Positions 36,390 to 48,959 of a DNA stretch of 64,000 bases are shown here, piece by piece. Source of the stretch: Anaspis maculata (taxonomy: Eukaryota > Arthropoda > Insecta > Coleoptera > Scraptiidae); contig OX421964.1 in NCBI GenBank assembly GCA_949128115.1, positions 35,704,177-35,768,176 on the forward strand, given 5' to 3'. The notes beneath the pieces were generated by a model. That model was not told the origin of the DNA, ran no database searches, and saw only the letters and a program-made list of their open reading frames with translations. Numbering within the stretch: the stretch's first letter is position 1; every line of letters starts with the position of its first letter. Both the position numbers and the translations under genes were made by a program.

Positions 36390-36581
36390 ATGTACCGTAT
36401 GTTCGTTAAAATTATGAATTAGGGCAGGCTGTGAACTTCGAAACGTATGTCCAAAATGTATTCCATGACGACGGCTCATCATGTTGACATCAAATTTGAG
36501 TGATTATTGATAAATTCACGACATACGTTTCTACTTCCATAGCCTGCCCTAATTCATGATTTTAACGAACATACGGTACAT
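36390..36581. repeat. MITE with TGTACCGTATG termini, 192 bp
   Basis: ATGTACCGTATGTTCGTTAA at 36,390 is matched by the inverted end at 36,581. Inner blocks AATTAGGGCAGGCT and AGCCTGCCCTAATT, and ACGTATGTC and GACATACGT, also pair. The arms are about 60 bp and very well conserved, so this copy is probably young. Confidence 0.88.
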
Positions 36582-37015
36582 GCACTAGTACAAAAAGAGG
36601 TTAAAATTTGTATACTGAATCTTTTAGGAGGCTTTGCTATAAATGCTTCAAAACAATCATGTAATACTGTCCCATCTTTCCACCATTTCTGTAACAGACA
36701 GATAGCTAGATAGATAGTATTTCTTGAGAAGGATACAATTATTGCTCTACAACGTTGAGCCTGTCAAGCATCGTCAAGATTCAGAATAAGTGTGTACTAA
36801 CTATAATAATCAACTATTTATAATAACACTGCATATGATTGGAGAGATCTTTCAAAAAACAATTTATGCAAAGTGTATCATACCTAATGTAACAGGACAG
36901 ATGGTGATACAAACTTCTAGAGCTAATTCGCCATGGAAAATGGTAACGAGACATCTATGACACTAATGTCTTGAAATGCAAAAATCCTGAGCTGAGCGTT
37001 GAAGACGGCCAAATA

Positions 37016-37637
37016 AACTGCTCAACATTTGAAATGTCGAATGTCGCCTTTTTCAAAACGGTATAACTTTGGATTGTCTCAACGGATTCCGATTTCGTTT
37101 TCACTGTTGTTTAGATACATCTTCCAGCAGTCTACTGGGCTGTCGAGATTTTTTGACTTAATCCAATTACATTCGTTACAGGGTGGAATGTGAAGCATTG
37201 CAAAACTGTACTCAGTTCAATAGATCCCCATTTTTGTAAACCTTTTTTTTTTCAAATTCTAACGATATAATCATGAAGCCTGCTGCCTGATGTCCTATCC
37301 TAATATCCTAATATCCTAATGTGACCTCAAATTGAATATGTAGATGTTTTGTTGGTTCAGAAACACACTCTAAAGTTTAGTTTGAATATGTTTCAAAAAT
37401 ATAACCTCAATTTCTTATTTTTTTAAAATGTCTAAAATGCAACTTTTACAAAAAAAAATCATATCATCATTGTTGAACTTTTGATCTGGAAAATTCGAAA
37501 GCCGATTTGAGACAAGACATCTGGCTTCATGATTATATCTTTAGAATAAAATCGGAATCGGTTGAGACAATCCAAAGTTACACTATTTTGAAAAAGGGCA
37601 AAATTTTCGATACCGACATTTCAAATGTTGAGCAGTG
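37016..37637. mobile_element. TIR element with AACTGCTCAAC ends and TA target duplication
   Basis: AACTGCTCAACATTTGAAAT at the left mirrors ATTTCAAATGTTGAGCAGTG at the right, and TA dinucleotides flank both ends (37,014-37,015 and 37,638-37,639). Complementarity extends through TTTGGATTGTCTCAAC and GATATAATCATGAAGCC. The left arm carries about 165 bp that the right arm lacks. A short ATATCCTA tandem run lies near 37,297-37,320. There is no transposase. The end sequence is shared with 18,369-19,795. Confidence 0.8.
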
Positions 37638-37879
37638 TAGATGATTCCAGAGACTCAGCGACAATTCTGAGCTGAGTGTTGAATGGCGGCCGAGGAGATG
37701 ATCAATAATCATTCAATGATCTGACCAATGATCTACTTACCTGCCTTTTCACGTTCATCTCCGAATTAAAGGACTTTGAAACACTGATATTTCATATTGT
37801 CGAACCCATTTTTCATGGGGGATCAGGTCTCAAAAGTTTGTGGCTCTCCTTGTTACAACCCGTAGCGGGAGCCCACTAA

Positions 37880-38550
37880 GCGGTCCACAGCGAAATCAGT
37901 CCACAGCTCAAACATCCCACCGGAAAAAGTCCACGACTCATTTATCCCCGAGTTCTCCCACCGCGAAGACATCCGCTGCTAAAACGATCCACCGGAAAAA
38001 AGTCCACCACGCTTATCCCCGAATTCTGACACCGCAAAGACATCCACTGCTCAAAGGGTCCACCGAAAAAAGGTCCATCACGCATTTATCGCCGAGTCTT
38101 CACACCGATAAATCATCCCACGGCTCGAATGTCCCCCCGGAAAAAAAGTCCACCGCCCATTTAGCCACTGTCATATGCCGCCTACACCCATATACTATGG
38201 GCGGTTCCAAACAGTGAATAAATGCGTGATGGATCTTTTTCCAGTGTATCGTTTCAGCAGTGGTAGAACTCGGAGATAAATGAGTCGTGGACTTTTTTCC
38301 GGTGGGACGTTTGAGCAGTGGATATCTTCGCGGTGTCAGAGCTCGGGGATGAATGCGTTGTGGGCCTTTTTCCGGTGGATGTTTTCGCGGTAGCAGAACT
38401 CGGCAATAAATGCGTTGTGGCCTTTTTTCCGGTGGATCGTATTAGCAATGGATGTCTTCGCGGTAGCAGAACTCGGGGATTGATGCGTCTCGGACTTTTT
38501 TCCGGTGGGACGTTTGAGCTGTGGGCTGATTTCGCCGTGGACTGCTGAAT
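37880..38550. repeat. Inverted minisatellite (72-bp units in two opposed arrays)
   Basis: CCACCGGAAAAA-type cores recur at about 37,917, 37,989, 38,060 and 38,134, a spacing of about 72 bp. The complementary TTTTTCCGGTGG cores recur at about 38,241, 38,299, 38,372, 38,429 and 38,502, with spacings of 73 and 57-58 bp. The two arrays face each other around 38,200. The outermost sequences (CGAAATCAGTCCACAGCTCA and its mirror near 38,535) also pair, so the whole locus is one large palindrome. Confidence 0.88.
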
Positions 38551-39091
38551 ATGGACCCCCTGCAGCTAGGTATAGCTGTATGTTGGGTGACAGTGGTAGT
38601 GCTCATCCCTAGCTAACCCAACTGTATATACGCCACTGGAATTTGACCAGCCCCCGACTGTTAATAAACTGTCGTGAATAAATTTTGTACACCAGAAAGT
38701 GGGTACGTACTTAGCTGCAAATCACCTACCTGCCTTCTAAAGACACTTTTGCTCTATAGCTGTAACTCTACGTACACATCAATCAATGGGACGTCAACTT
38801 GCGCCTTTGTTACAATTTCTAAAGACCAACACCATGTGAGTGAGTCTCAGTGATCGTGTCCTCATTCTCTCGACTATTTATTGCACCCCATTTCCAAGTA
38901 GGTACCTAACTCAACTTATAGCTTTTCGCATCCCACCAACGAATCTATTTTTAACGCACTTCTTCAAAGGGGAAGGCGCTTGCTTATGTCCTCGCTTTGC
39001 CGATTTAAGAAGTTATGACATGCGGACAAGTACCACTTCTTACGAAAATGCATTGACACATGTATGATTCTTTGCACATAACTCTGCCATA
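38551..39091. other. No gene recognised
   Basis: A spacer between two palindromic loci. I see no coding potential of note and no shared repeat. Confidence 0.3.
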
Positions 39092-40745
39092 TAGTACAAG
39101 AAACATAGATTTCAACCTCGGAATAAATATGGACGTCCTGAAAATTTGATATTCTGTTCAAAATTGAGTGCTCTATAACATATCCAAAATCGCCAAAAAT
39201 CGCACCCGGGGGTTTTGAGTTATTGGAGGGGGGTAAAAAATTGCAACTTAGAATGGAGGGGATGAAATCCGTCAATCCATTGGAAGCAAATACGTTATAA
39301 TTCGACGCATCACATCCTGTTGATACCATTTTGGCACAAAAAGTGTCGATCACTGTTGAAGGGGGGTCGTGGGGGGGGCGAAGCTCTGCTAGGTGGTCCA
39401 TTTTGTTTTTATGGCCATGTAGAACCGATCACAACAAGTTTTGTATCTTTTCCGACTAAATTCAATGTTCTGAACTCGAATCCGATGTGTTAATTTGGAT
39501 GAAAACAAGTTTGAACGAGTTAACTTGAAAAAACTTGTCTTTTCTACAACAATTTTGACGATTTGTTTTTCACTGTTAGAGGTGTTCATCTTTGAAAAAC
39601 TTTCAGGGACCATTGAATTGAAGTGTATTCTTCACGAAAATCATCTACCCCATGTTTAGTTTTGTTTCTCGAGTTTAAATAATCGATTTAAACCTGAGCT
39701 GGCTCGGCGCGGGTTCTAATAATGACCAGAACACTACAACATGCACCTGTGAATGAAAATAGCTCAAACTATTGGAAAACTAATAACTTTTCTCTAAAAA
39801 TTCGAGGATTTGTGCAGAACTGAATATCCTATAACATTAACAAAATCTGAATGGATCATGGATCGCACTGCAGGATTTTGAGTTATTCGAGGAGGAGGAT
39901 AACATTTTGTCAAGATTCGTACTCTATGAACTGTTACCTCTCCTCTCAAATAACTCAACACCCTGCAGTGCGATTCATGGCGGTTTTGTTGATGTTATAG
40001 GAAATTCAATTCTGCACAGATCATCGAATTTTCAAAGATGAGTTCTTTGTTCTTCAATAGTTTGAGCTATTTTCATATAAAGGTGCATGCTGTAGTGTTC
40101 TGGTCAGTAGTAACTGACGTGCCGGGCCGGCTCAGGTTCAAATCGATATTTTAAACTCGAGAAACAAAATTATGCGCCAACTGGACGATTTTTGTGAAGA
40201 ATACACTTCAATCTAATGACTTCTGAAAATTTTTTAAACATGAACACCTTCAACAGTGAAAAAAAAATCGTCAAAATTGTCGAAGAAAAAACAAGTTTTT
40301 TCAAGTTAACTAGTTCAAACATGTTTTCATCCAAATTTACACATTGGATTCAAGTTCAGGAGATAGAATTTAGTCGGAAAAGATACCAAACTTGTCATGA
40401 TCGGTTCTACATGTCCAGAAAAACAAAATGGACCACCTAGCAGAGCTTCGCCCCCCCCACGACCCCCCTTCAACGGTGATCGACACTTTTTGTGCCAAAA
40501 TGGTATCAACAGAATATGATGCGTCGAATTATCCCAATGGATTGACGGGTTTCATTCCCTCCATTTTAAGTTGCAATTTCCCCCCCCCCCCCTCCCTCCA
40601 ATAACTCAAAACCCCCGGGTGCGATTTTTTTGCGATTTTGTATATGTTGTAGAGCACTCAATCCTGAACAGAATATCAAATTTTCAGGACGTCTATATTT
40701 ATTCCGAGGTTTGGCCGATTTTTTTACTATTTTTCCTGTACTAAT
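39092..40745. repeat. 1.65-kb nearly complete palindrome (foldback element)
   Basis: The left arm (39,092 to about 39,890) is complementary to the right arm (about 39,930-40,745). Examples: AACCTCGGAATAAATA at 39,114 with its mirror ending at 40,711, CCTAGCAGAGCTTCGCCCCC near 40,436 with its mirror near 39,375, and CACTGCAGG with CCTGCAGTG near the centre. The loop is only about 40 bp. C and G runs of 8-13 bases sit symmetrically in the arms. Symmetric 74-codon frames (39,389-39,613 minus and 40,216-40,440 plus) are the same sequence read twice. There is no transposase. Confidence 0.9.
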
Positions 40746-40970
40746 AATTTTGGTACAATCTTTCTAAATGACGAAACTAGACGGGGTCAAAGGATTTTTC
40801 TTTGAGCCTTTACATCAACTTCAAGAATAAAGTGGAAGAGTTTCTCAACCATTTTTCGTGTGCTTCACATTAGATTCCATATATCCTAGTAATCATAACC
40901 AATAAAATTATTTATCGTAAGTTTATTACCATAAATTTCACAGGGGAAGAAGATATATCGGCAAATATAA

Positions 40971-41033
40971 TATAGACCTTCTGATAGAGACGGCTCCCTT
41001 GCTCGTGCGCAAGTCTTCATATAGACAAGTTTG
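40971..41033 (+). repeat. Dispersed repeat family, partial copy 3
   Basis: TATAGACCTTCTGATAGAGA and CTCGTGCGCAAGTCTTCATA resemble the start of the copy at 32,855 read on the plus strand. Similarity fades after about 60 bp. Confidence 0.5.
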
Positions 41034-42723
41034 AAAAATATTCACGCATTTGCAGCCAAGTGGCAGGTGGTGATGCGGGCAGGGATCACGTGATGCGGGT
41101 GCGACGCAATGCGAGCAAGAATCAAAGCGCGCCCACTGCAGCAGCCAATCGAATTCGGAAAATTTGAATTTCAAGCAATTCGATTGGTTTATCCACCTGA
41201 AGCACTTCTCATATAAACAATTAGCGCAAAGCTGGAGTATACGAGTTGCCCAGCGCCACGAGTATCTTAGGTAAATAAAAATGGCTATACAAATACAGTA
41301 GTACACAAATGTAGTAATATAAAAGTAGTATAAAGTCAAAAAAAATTTATAGTAGGTACGGAATGAGATACGTTCAACATACCCTATAGAAGGGCCAATA
41401 GGTATAGTATTTTTCACAAAATAATTGAAACTGTGTGTACCCAACTTAGCAAGGAGTCGAACCACAAATGAAACTGAAACTGAAGTTCTCTTGTCAATGT
41501 TTATCGTCAATTGACCACTGTCCCCACCCATCGATCGTAGCTTTCTTCGGGGCACCAAAATACCAACCAATATACCAGATATCTTCAAGTTTATTCGCTA
41601 TTAACATTTAAATTTTCTTAGCTAAAGCTAAACTTCTCAATGGATTATGAATTGGAAAATTATTTAAAAATTTATAGTAGATACTTTTGGAAGGGGGAAG
41701 GTGTAATATCGCGTCAATTGAAACACGTTGAAATAAACAACGGAAATCCATTAGCGACTTGCAAGCCGCAAATAACAAAAGCGCGCGTCTATGCCCTACT
41801 TTTTTTCATAAACAACAATTCAACCATCCATCGAATAAATTTCTATTATTACGATTACCGAGTGTGCAAACTTGCAATCATCAATCTAATTAGGTTGAAT
41901 GATATCTAAATTGGGAACAAAAACTTACATGATATCGGGATGAGGACGAGGAGCAGGAGGATGACGACAGCAAAAAACGCACTCTGCGGCACGGTCCCAT
42001 GGCACGAAATTACCAATTTAAACGTAATAACACCCAATTGCTCATTGTCCACGACTGATGTTCGAAGAAAAAACTACACTTTTTTTCCAAAGTAAAACGC
42101 TAAATGCGATGGCTGCTCCAATATGAGAGTTGGGTAATCGATTTTATCTTTGATGCCGATTCGATTCGAGAGGGTCGACAATGAATGGTAATTATAATAG
42201 CATGTTTACCAATGAGTATGCCAGTCAATAATGGGATTTTGTCATTGAAAATTGAAACATGTGCATCGGAGACTTGGAGGCGCAATCTTGTTTGCTTGCA
42301 TAATTATGTTGTTGTACGTTGCCCAATTCATTGTTGTAGTCAATTAGGGATCATTGTCTGACGTCACCGCATATGTGGGATCGTAATTAGATTTTAATTG
42401 TGTTCGTTTTTGGAGCGGTTCGATTTTTGCTCGTTTTACCATGAGCATCATATGCCACAATTCGTGTATCACTGGCTCCCGTCAGGTAAGGTTCAACAGC
42501 TTCAGGCAGTAATTACCAAGGAAAAACGTTACTCTTCATTCCAGCATTACCAGCATTGTACGATTTCCTTTCTACGATTTCAGGCATATAACATATCAAG
42601 AAAATAATTATTAACCATTCAGCTTTCAAAGAAGGACCTGCGGGCTCAGAATTTTGTCTCCAGAATCTGCCCGGAACTATTTAGAATTACCTATTAGTTA
42701 TTGACATACTTAGCCGATATAAA
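41034..42723. other. About 1.7 kb with no gene recognised
   Basis: It contains an imperfect palindrome around CCAATCGAATTCGG at 41,143-41,185. A 216-codon minus-strand frame (40,938-41,588) and an 89-codon plus-strand frame (41,640-41,909) have no recognisable domain; the former overlaps the dispersed repeat. I consider both chance. Confidence 0.3.
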
Positions 42724-42829
42724 CTGTCTGATTCCTACATGATTCTAGTATGGGCTGCGATTCAGGCCGCGATCAGCCGATGGCGACCAGCCAGAAACAG
42801 CCCACTAGAATCATGTAGAAATCAGACAG
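42724..42829. repeat. Hairpin MITE, 106 bp
   Basis: CTGTCTGATTCCTACATGAT is the near-complement of ATCATGTAGAAATCAGACAG, and GGGCTG pairs with CAGCCC. The loop is about 35 bp. Confidence 0.8.
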
Positions 42830-42987
42830 CCTATAGAACTGTCAGCTCAGCTACTATTATAATATCCGGTTAACGCCGGTCGAATTTTAACCGCGGAGGT
42901 TGACGTATCTGGTTTAGGACCAGTATTTTTATGTCAGATATCTTCCGGGTGCTCCTAAACTGAAGGGCAAACACCAAGTAGACATAG

Positions 42988-44390
42988 GGGTATAATCCAA
43001 TTTTTTTCTTTAATTCGTAATAAGGAGCTGAACACTCCCTTATAAGCATGTGGTAGTTTGTTTCACTTTTATCTTCATAATAGGGCGGAAAAAAATTCGC
43101 AAAGAATTCCTTTCTGAACCAGTGACGTCACTAGGTCGAGCCAGGTTATACCCTGATTGGCAACATCGCGGTTCTAGGTGCGATGGTAACTAATCCTTAT
43201 TTATTTCTGTTTAAAACAATTTCGTAACAGACGTCAAGTTAGACGTCAAACTGGAGTTTGATCTGATTGAGGTGGATGAAATAAGTGACCCAGCCGTTAT
43301 TATCTGTTATGGACAGAGGACAGAGGCTTTAAGGAAGGGAACTCAAGTTGACGACCATGGCAGATATACGTTCTAGGTACTGCACAAATACAAATTTTTC
43401 AAACGTGAAAGCGAAGAGGTGAAGCTCCCATAGTTCGTCCAGAATAAGTAAATAACTTTTAATATATCGGAAAAGAACATTCGTCCTCACCAAAAATGCT
43501 ATAAAACGGAACGTAGATAGTGTGTGGTGACTGGTGAGTATCGTTTTCGTTACTGTAAAAAGTGCGGTTGATGCTGGCGTATAAGACAGTCACCCTCGCA
43601 GTCACCCAAATTTTATCGGCCAGACTCCAGACTTGACAGAACTATTAGGGATAGGTAGGTACTTACTGTGTGCATTACAAAGCAGGTAAAAAAGCAATCT
43701 GGACGATGCTGTCGGATATGTTCAACTAAAAAGAAAGTATCCAATTTGCAAGATAAAGACGAAGGTGACACCGAAAGATAAAGTTAGTTCAGTTATTTTA
43801 AAATCGTAAGCATCAGAACTAGTATCACTTCCACTGTCTTCATCTGTGGAAGGGTTCTGGATACCGACCATTCAGCTGGGGTAGGTATTCACTGAATGTA
43901 CACAGCTTTCCATACAGTCGACGCTCACCGCTGATTGGGTGCATATTCTTTGGTATTGGAGCAACTAGCAAAAAAACATGTCTTGTCTCACCCAGGGCCT
44001 TACTTGGCATTATTGTTATGAAGACAAGCAGAGCCAGACCGTGCACAAGAAAGAACTCAATAATAACAGTAAGTACGGATTTGCATGTCAGAGCTGACAG
44101 TCTGACAACTGATTTGAATGTTTGAAACAGATCTTCGTTGCTATCGGAACTCAACTCGCAGGCGTGATCCCTGCTCGCGGGGTTGCCAGTTCAATGACGT
44201 CACTAGGTCGTCTCTTCAAACCACTATATCGTGCTTCAAACGAACCGATCCCTTCCTGCCTTTTTCAAAGAAGAATTACCGCCTTATTGTGATATTCATA
44301 GTGAAATAGGCTATCACAGGCTTATTAGGGGATGTTAATATACAAAATAAATAACTACGTAGTCCATTTTTTCAAATTGGATTATACCCC
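42988..44390. mobile_element. TIR element, 1.4 kb, termini GGGGTATAATCCAATTT
   Basis: GGGGTATAATCCAATTT at 42,988 is inverted at the right end as AAATTGGATTATACCCC. Imperfect complementarity continues inward for about 200 bp, including an AATAAGGCGG-like block and GTGACGTCACTAGGTCG against CCTAGTGACGTCATTGA. The interior (43,200-44,150) has a plus-strand segment near 43,225-43,380 that reads through KLDVKLEFDLIEVDE and a 104-codon minus-strand frame at 43,840-44,154; neither is recognised. Target duplication is unclear. Confidence 0.7.
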
Positions 44391-47300
44391 ATTATTGTGA
44401 CATTTGTATCTATGGTATCTAACCTTCTGTCAAAGTTATTTAGAGACGGACATATCGGCCCTTGGACAAACTTTGGGTTCAGCATAACTGGTTTTTTTCA
44501 AATTGTGGTCGATTAGCAGCCGCATTTTTTGTTATCAAACTGAAATTTGCTAAAGGTAGTGATTTCTGATATTCATGCATAAATTCCTACTCCCCAGTTG
44601 TTTTCGAAGTTCTATTTCAAGAAATGATAAAAGCTCATTATTGGGTCTAGACTCACATTGGGCCATTGTTCCAGTCAGACCCCACATTAATGACTCCACT
44701 TTTTATTTCCTGTAACGCCCCACTTCGAGGTCTCGACACCACAGTCTCTCTCTTCTCACAGCGTTCACTCAGGCTTTTGACCCTAGACAGTTCCCATGCT
44801 ACCCTTGATCCTAAAACCGTCTCTATAGATAATCTTTATACTAGAAGGCCCCTACACTTGGGCCTTGGATCTTTCCAGGTGAAATTACCAAGAGAACATC
44901 ACCCTTTGCCCCGCACTACCCCCCTCTATATTGAAGACTTTTACACCTGATTCCTGAGCCGCCCCACATTACAGTAGCCACTTTGACCCTCATTCCCCTT
45001 TCTAATGGTTGTCTCCACTTCCAGACAGCCAGCATACCAACGGCTTCGTTCCCTTTTTTCTGACAGCCCTAAACTCACGCATCTGCCTCAGATAGCCTCC
45101 CACTTTTGGGATTCCTCCCTATAGTGAATCTTCATGCTTGAACCTTCGTCCCGCACAGCCTCTATACCGAGAACCTCTTGTCTTCTGAACTGTCCAGCGT
45201 CGACCAGTTTGCGCTGAATTGCCCAAGTAATGCTAGGTGGGTATCAGTGAAATATTTTACGGTTGGAAAACCAAGTCAGTAGAAATAAAACTTGGCGTTC
45301 GATGGCCATTCCTCGAGTATAGGACTCCCTTCTGCTGCTCGAGAGAAGTTGCTATATTGTTTTGGGAGCGGAGATTTTGGTGAGTACTTGGATCGTTCAG
45401 CCCTTTCATGGAGTTCAACTGACCAATGTCTATTCCCTAACATGGGCATTGTTGATCACCAACCTAACCTAACCTATTTTAACAAAGGGTAAACCGCTGA
45501 AGAAATCTGTTCAAAAGAGGTGTTCCTCAGGGTTCCCCCTGGGTTGCTTGAATGGCTGCTATATTGTTTTGAGAGCGGCGGAGATTAAGAACGTTGATCG
45601 TCCAATCATTTGATGAAGTTCACCGTTCAACTGACCAATCCTCGATCGCTAACAATGCTTCGTAATACTTCATTTTTAAATCTTTGGATCTTCAGTAGAT
45701 TAATTACTTTTCTTGGTGCATCCTCACAGCTTCATAAATTCAGACGAGTTTCAGAACTTGCTTGTATATCAACAACTTGTTGTGCATGCATCAGACTGTC
45801 TTCCAATCAACCAATAGATTTTCCTCAGTTTGATGTTCAGCTCTTCAGTTTTTTGTTTTTCGCGTGCTTGTTACGTTCGGAAATTACCTCTCCCATGCTA
45901 CGCCAGTGGGAATGGCCTTTCACGTGCGTGCAGATGCTGTCAGCTGGGGACTTTCAAATTTTCGACAAGGAGTTTTGTGTTTAAGTTTGAGTCCTTCTTT
46001 TATTCCGTCGAAACTGCTGACCCAACATGGGTGAGTGAAGACCATTGTAGGTCTGCGGCTTGCGACCTCTCGGGTGAGTTTTTTCTTGCGTTTTTGTTTG
46101 TCGAAACTTGACATTTTGTTCCTCTACCCCAAAAAGCGATCACAAGCTCAAGTTACTGCGCTTCTCAAGATGTTGCCACTCGTTCGGCTCGCTGCCGATG
46201 GCGCCACATTCGTCGACAGAAGGACGCCACCGAGTGAAAAATGCACCAATGTAACAATAATTGGAGGATCTTCAAAATGATCTGTCACTCAACACAACAT
46301 CAACTGCCATTTTAGAATTCTCGAAGGGCTGCCACCCCGGCTATGGCGATGAAAGTGTCGGTTGAATTTATAGTTTTGTTCTCATTGGGTCATCCTGTTT
46401 AAATGGTGAAGTATGGGAGGGCTTTGTTTTCGTGTCGCAGTTTGCCCTTCACTTTTGAAGAATTCCTCAGGAGAAAATCGCAGTTCTCACCTGACTTGGT
46501 GGGTCGCAGCTAGCGAATACCACCCCAGAATCAATGTCAGTGTCAGAAATGTCCCCGGTGCTACTTTTTGTATTGTTCACACAACGCTCTACTACTGACT
46601 AGTTTCAAGATCATACGCCATCTGTTTGGATTAACTAAACCAGTTTCTGTTACCTAGTTACCATGCAATTTTAGAAAAAAAAAATTGGACAGAGGATAGT
46701 TTTTTTCTTATCTTCGATATACTTATCTGCAGCTATATTAATTTTTTTCAAGTACGCCTATGGCTCGAGTTTGATTTAAATGACCTGCTGTGCTTGCCCA
46801 TTTTATTTATTTATTAACACTTAAGTTTTATTTTGCAAAAACAAGTAGGTACACAGATCTTCGAGGTACTAATCGTTGTCTAGCACGCAACGGTTTTTTT
46901 CTCCACGTCTGGAGCTGACGATGTCGGCTTTCTCGACTACATCTTGGTCTCGTAAACCCAGACGTTCCAAATGCGAGCTTCAATAGTTTATTTAATACGC
47001 ATGCATAATTATTGAAAAATTGACATGTTACAAACATTTATTTATTTATTTTTTTGAATTAATTAGTTAGTGGTAATTAAATTATGAGCAATTATGAAGT
47101 AGGTTAGCCGGGTGATAAATCACTCCATCGAGATCTTCGCCGAATAATTTTCAATTGTATGACTTTGATTAATTCCAGATTAGGAAACGTGTGCGCTTAT
47201 TGTTGGCATTATGCAAGAAATTCTTGACAACATTAGCAGGATTATGTCATTAAATCATGAGATTACTATCGAGATTATCATGCCAATGAGTTATACGTGA

Positions 47301-48119
47301 TCCTTTCATTTGTGCCTGAATTTGGTCATTGTACCAAAGTTCATTGTCGGATTACGATTTTTCGGAAGTTTATCGTAAATTAGCTTGGCACTGTGATTTT
47401 TCTAGATTTAAAGAGCGTTGCTGTTGCTGCCAACTAACAGTGCTTGTCAATCCCACGTGAAAAAATGAACCCAAAATCTATATAAGGCTTTGAAAAGCAT
47501 GAGTCATTTTTTTTACTAGCATAGTGAGAGAAAATCGCACAAGATGATAGCGTCCCTGTTCACAGGCTGGCCAGGAGACTTTACTTAAGGCTGTCATTTC
47601 CATCATAAGGACAGACTGCGGACTACCGGCAGTGTTAAAGAGGCACAGAAAGACTTTCGTGTCATGACCCTCGGCTGAACCTGTCTGTCGAAAAAAAAAG
47701 ATGCCGAAAAAACAGGCAGTATATCGAGAACTGGCATGAGAATAGAAACATTTTCTCAAAACATGAAAAAAAAAAAAAAAAAAAAAGTTCCCAAAGCCCT
47801 TTTAAGTTCCCCTATTTTTAAATTTTTTGGCAAACAGGCTTGGCCACGACAGAAGAAAAAACACTAGGAAATGACGTCCTTGAGGCAAAATGCTCAAAAC
47901 TTCGAGGAAGCCACTGCAGTGCCCCTGCTCACTACACTAGCCACCAACCACTTGCACAGCTGTCGAACCAATTTTAAAGACAAACAGATCGCCCGCCGTT
48001 CGTCCCCGTTTCTTGACTTCGAACAACAAGTAGTGAGTGTTTTGTCATTTTCATCATACCGATAGCAGCATCTCTTCCTAGGTGCTGGAAAAAGAAGCCT
48101 GTCAAGTTTTGATCTTGTT
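44391..48119. other. About 3.7 kb with no gene recognised
   Basis: Contents: a CT-rich stretch at 44,640-45,230 with a 94-codon frame of no known type; a local duplication in which 45,335-45,440 and 45,545-45,650 share TGCTATATTGTTTTG and TTCAACTGACCAAT; a 15-bp CCTAA triplet run at 45,461; a run of 22 A residues at 47,766-47,787; and several short frames without domains. 46,960-47,400 is AT-rich with many ATTA/TAATTA motifs. Confidence 0.3.
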
Positions 48120-48236
48120 TTGGTAGGCGAAAAATGAATTCTGTCACCAGAAGAGATTCATATCTCCTCTCTCGAGTCGACAGAATCCTCAGTATGCTAC
48201 GTGATGTCAAGTTCCTCTCTTCAATAGATCTACGAA
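48120..48236 (+). pseudogene. Gypsy reverse transcriptase, 5' part (interrupted by a TIR element)
   Basis: The frame encodes KMNSVTRRDSYLLSRVDRIL followed by MLRDVKFLSSIDL. This is the RT segment between the RKLNxxTxxDxYPLP block and the DLRSAFWQI block of Ty3/Gypsy elements. It stops exactly where the element at 48,237 begins and resumes at 51,440. The GAA at 48,234-48,236 is part of the apparent 3-bp target duplication. Confidence 0.88.
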
Positions 48237-48540
48237 TAGTACGTTGGGTAGGCAAGAAAAAGCTGCACATTTTGATTGGAATATGCCACCTACTATGATC
48301 ATAGATAGGACCACAACAAAGCTTTTTGGCAAGAGCGCCACTTGAAAATCCGTGCAGGAAACAAGATGGCGGCCTTCAAAGATGGGCACCACCTGTTTCT
48401 TGGAATTTTTTGTAATTCAGCTTCTAGCGGTCCGATTTCAATTTTCTTTTTTTTGTATAGGAGCCCTGCTTACGATGAAGCTCATTTGCTATCACAGTTT
48501 TTTTTTTGACATTGACAGTTTGTAAAATTTTGAAAAATCT
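48237..48540 (+). repeat. Left terminal inverted repeat of the 48.2-51.4-kb element
   Basis: Complementary to 51,122-51,439 with small indels; the first 14 bp match with one mismatch. Confidence 0.85.
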
Positions 48541-48959
48541 TATTATTCAACTGTTAGTTCTAATTCATTTCATTTATCAAACACGGCTTGATATACCTAT
48601 TAACATTAGCAGTTTCCTGATCACTTTACGGATGGAAGAACAGGTTCTACTCTCCGCCTATATAAAAAGTTTCACAAAACAGCGGCACATTTGTTGAAAA
48701 CACACCGAAGATAAAAGCAAAACTGTAAAAAGACTTGATAATGGTTTACATTTTTAGAGCAAAGAATACACGAATCGAATTTTGTAGCCATGTTTGCAGC
48801 TTTCCATATTGTGTAGGCTTTGCTTAAGGTCCTTGGCCAAGTTCTTGAAGGTAGTGGTTGGATTGAAGTAAGGGCAAACTCTGGAATAAATGCAGAAGCG
48901 GGGGCCGAGGCGTATGTTTCAAAGTCAAGAGCAATTCATCAGACTGCTGGTGTTTTATA

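Noticed and set aside
39389..40440. Matching 74-codon proteins in opposite arms
   Set aside because: They are one sequence read twice because of the palindrome; about a quarter of residues differ between the arms, so there is no sign of purifying selection.
40938..41588. 216-codon minus-strand open frame
   Set aside because: Overlaps a dispersed repeat and a palindrome, and shows no domain.
43840..44154. 104-codon minus-strand frame inside the TIR element as a transposase
   Set aside because: No DDE-type or zinc-finger motif and no family resemblance.
45461..45475. CCTAA x3 resembling insect telomere repeat
   Set aside because: Only 15 bp; too short to be more than chance.
47766..47787. 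A22 run as a possible retroposon tail
   Set aside because: No recognisable retroposed sequence upstream and no flanking duplication.
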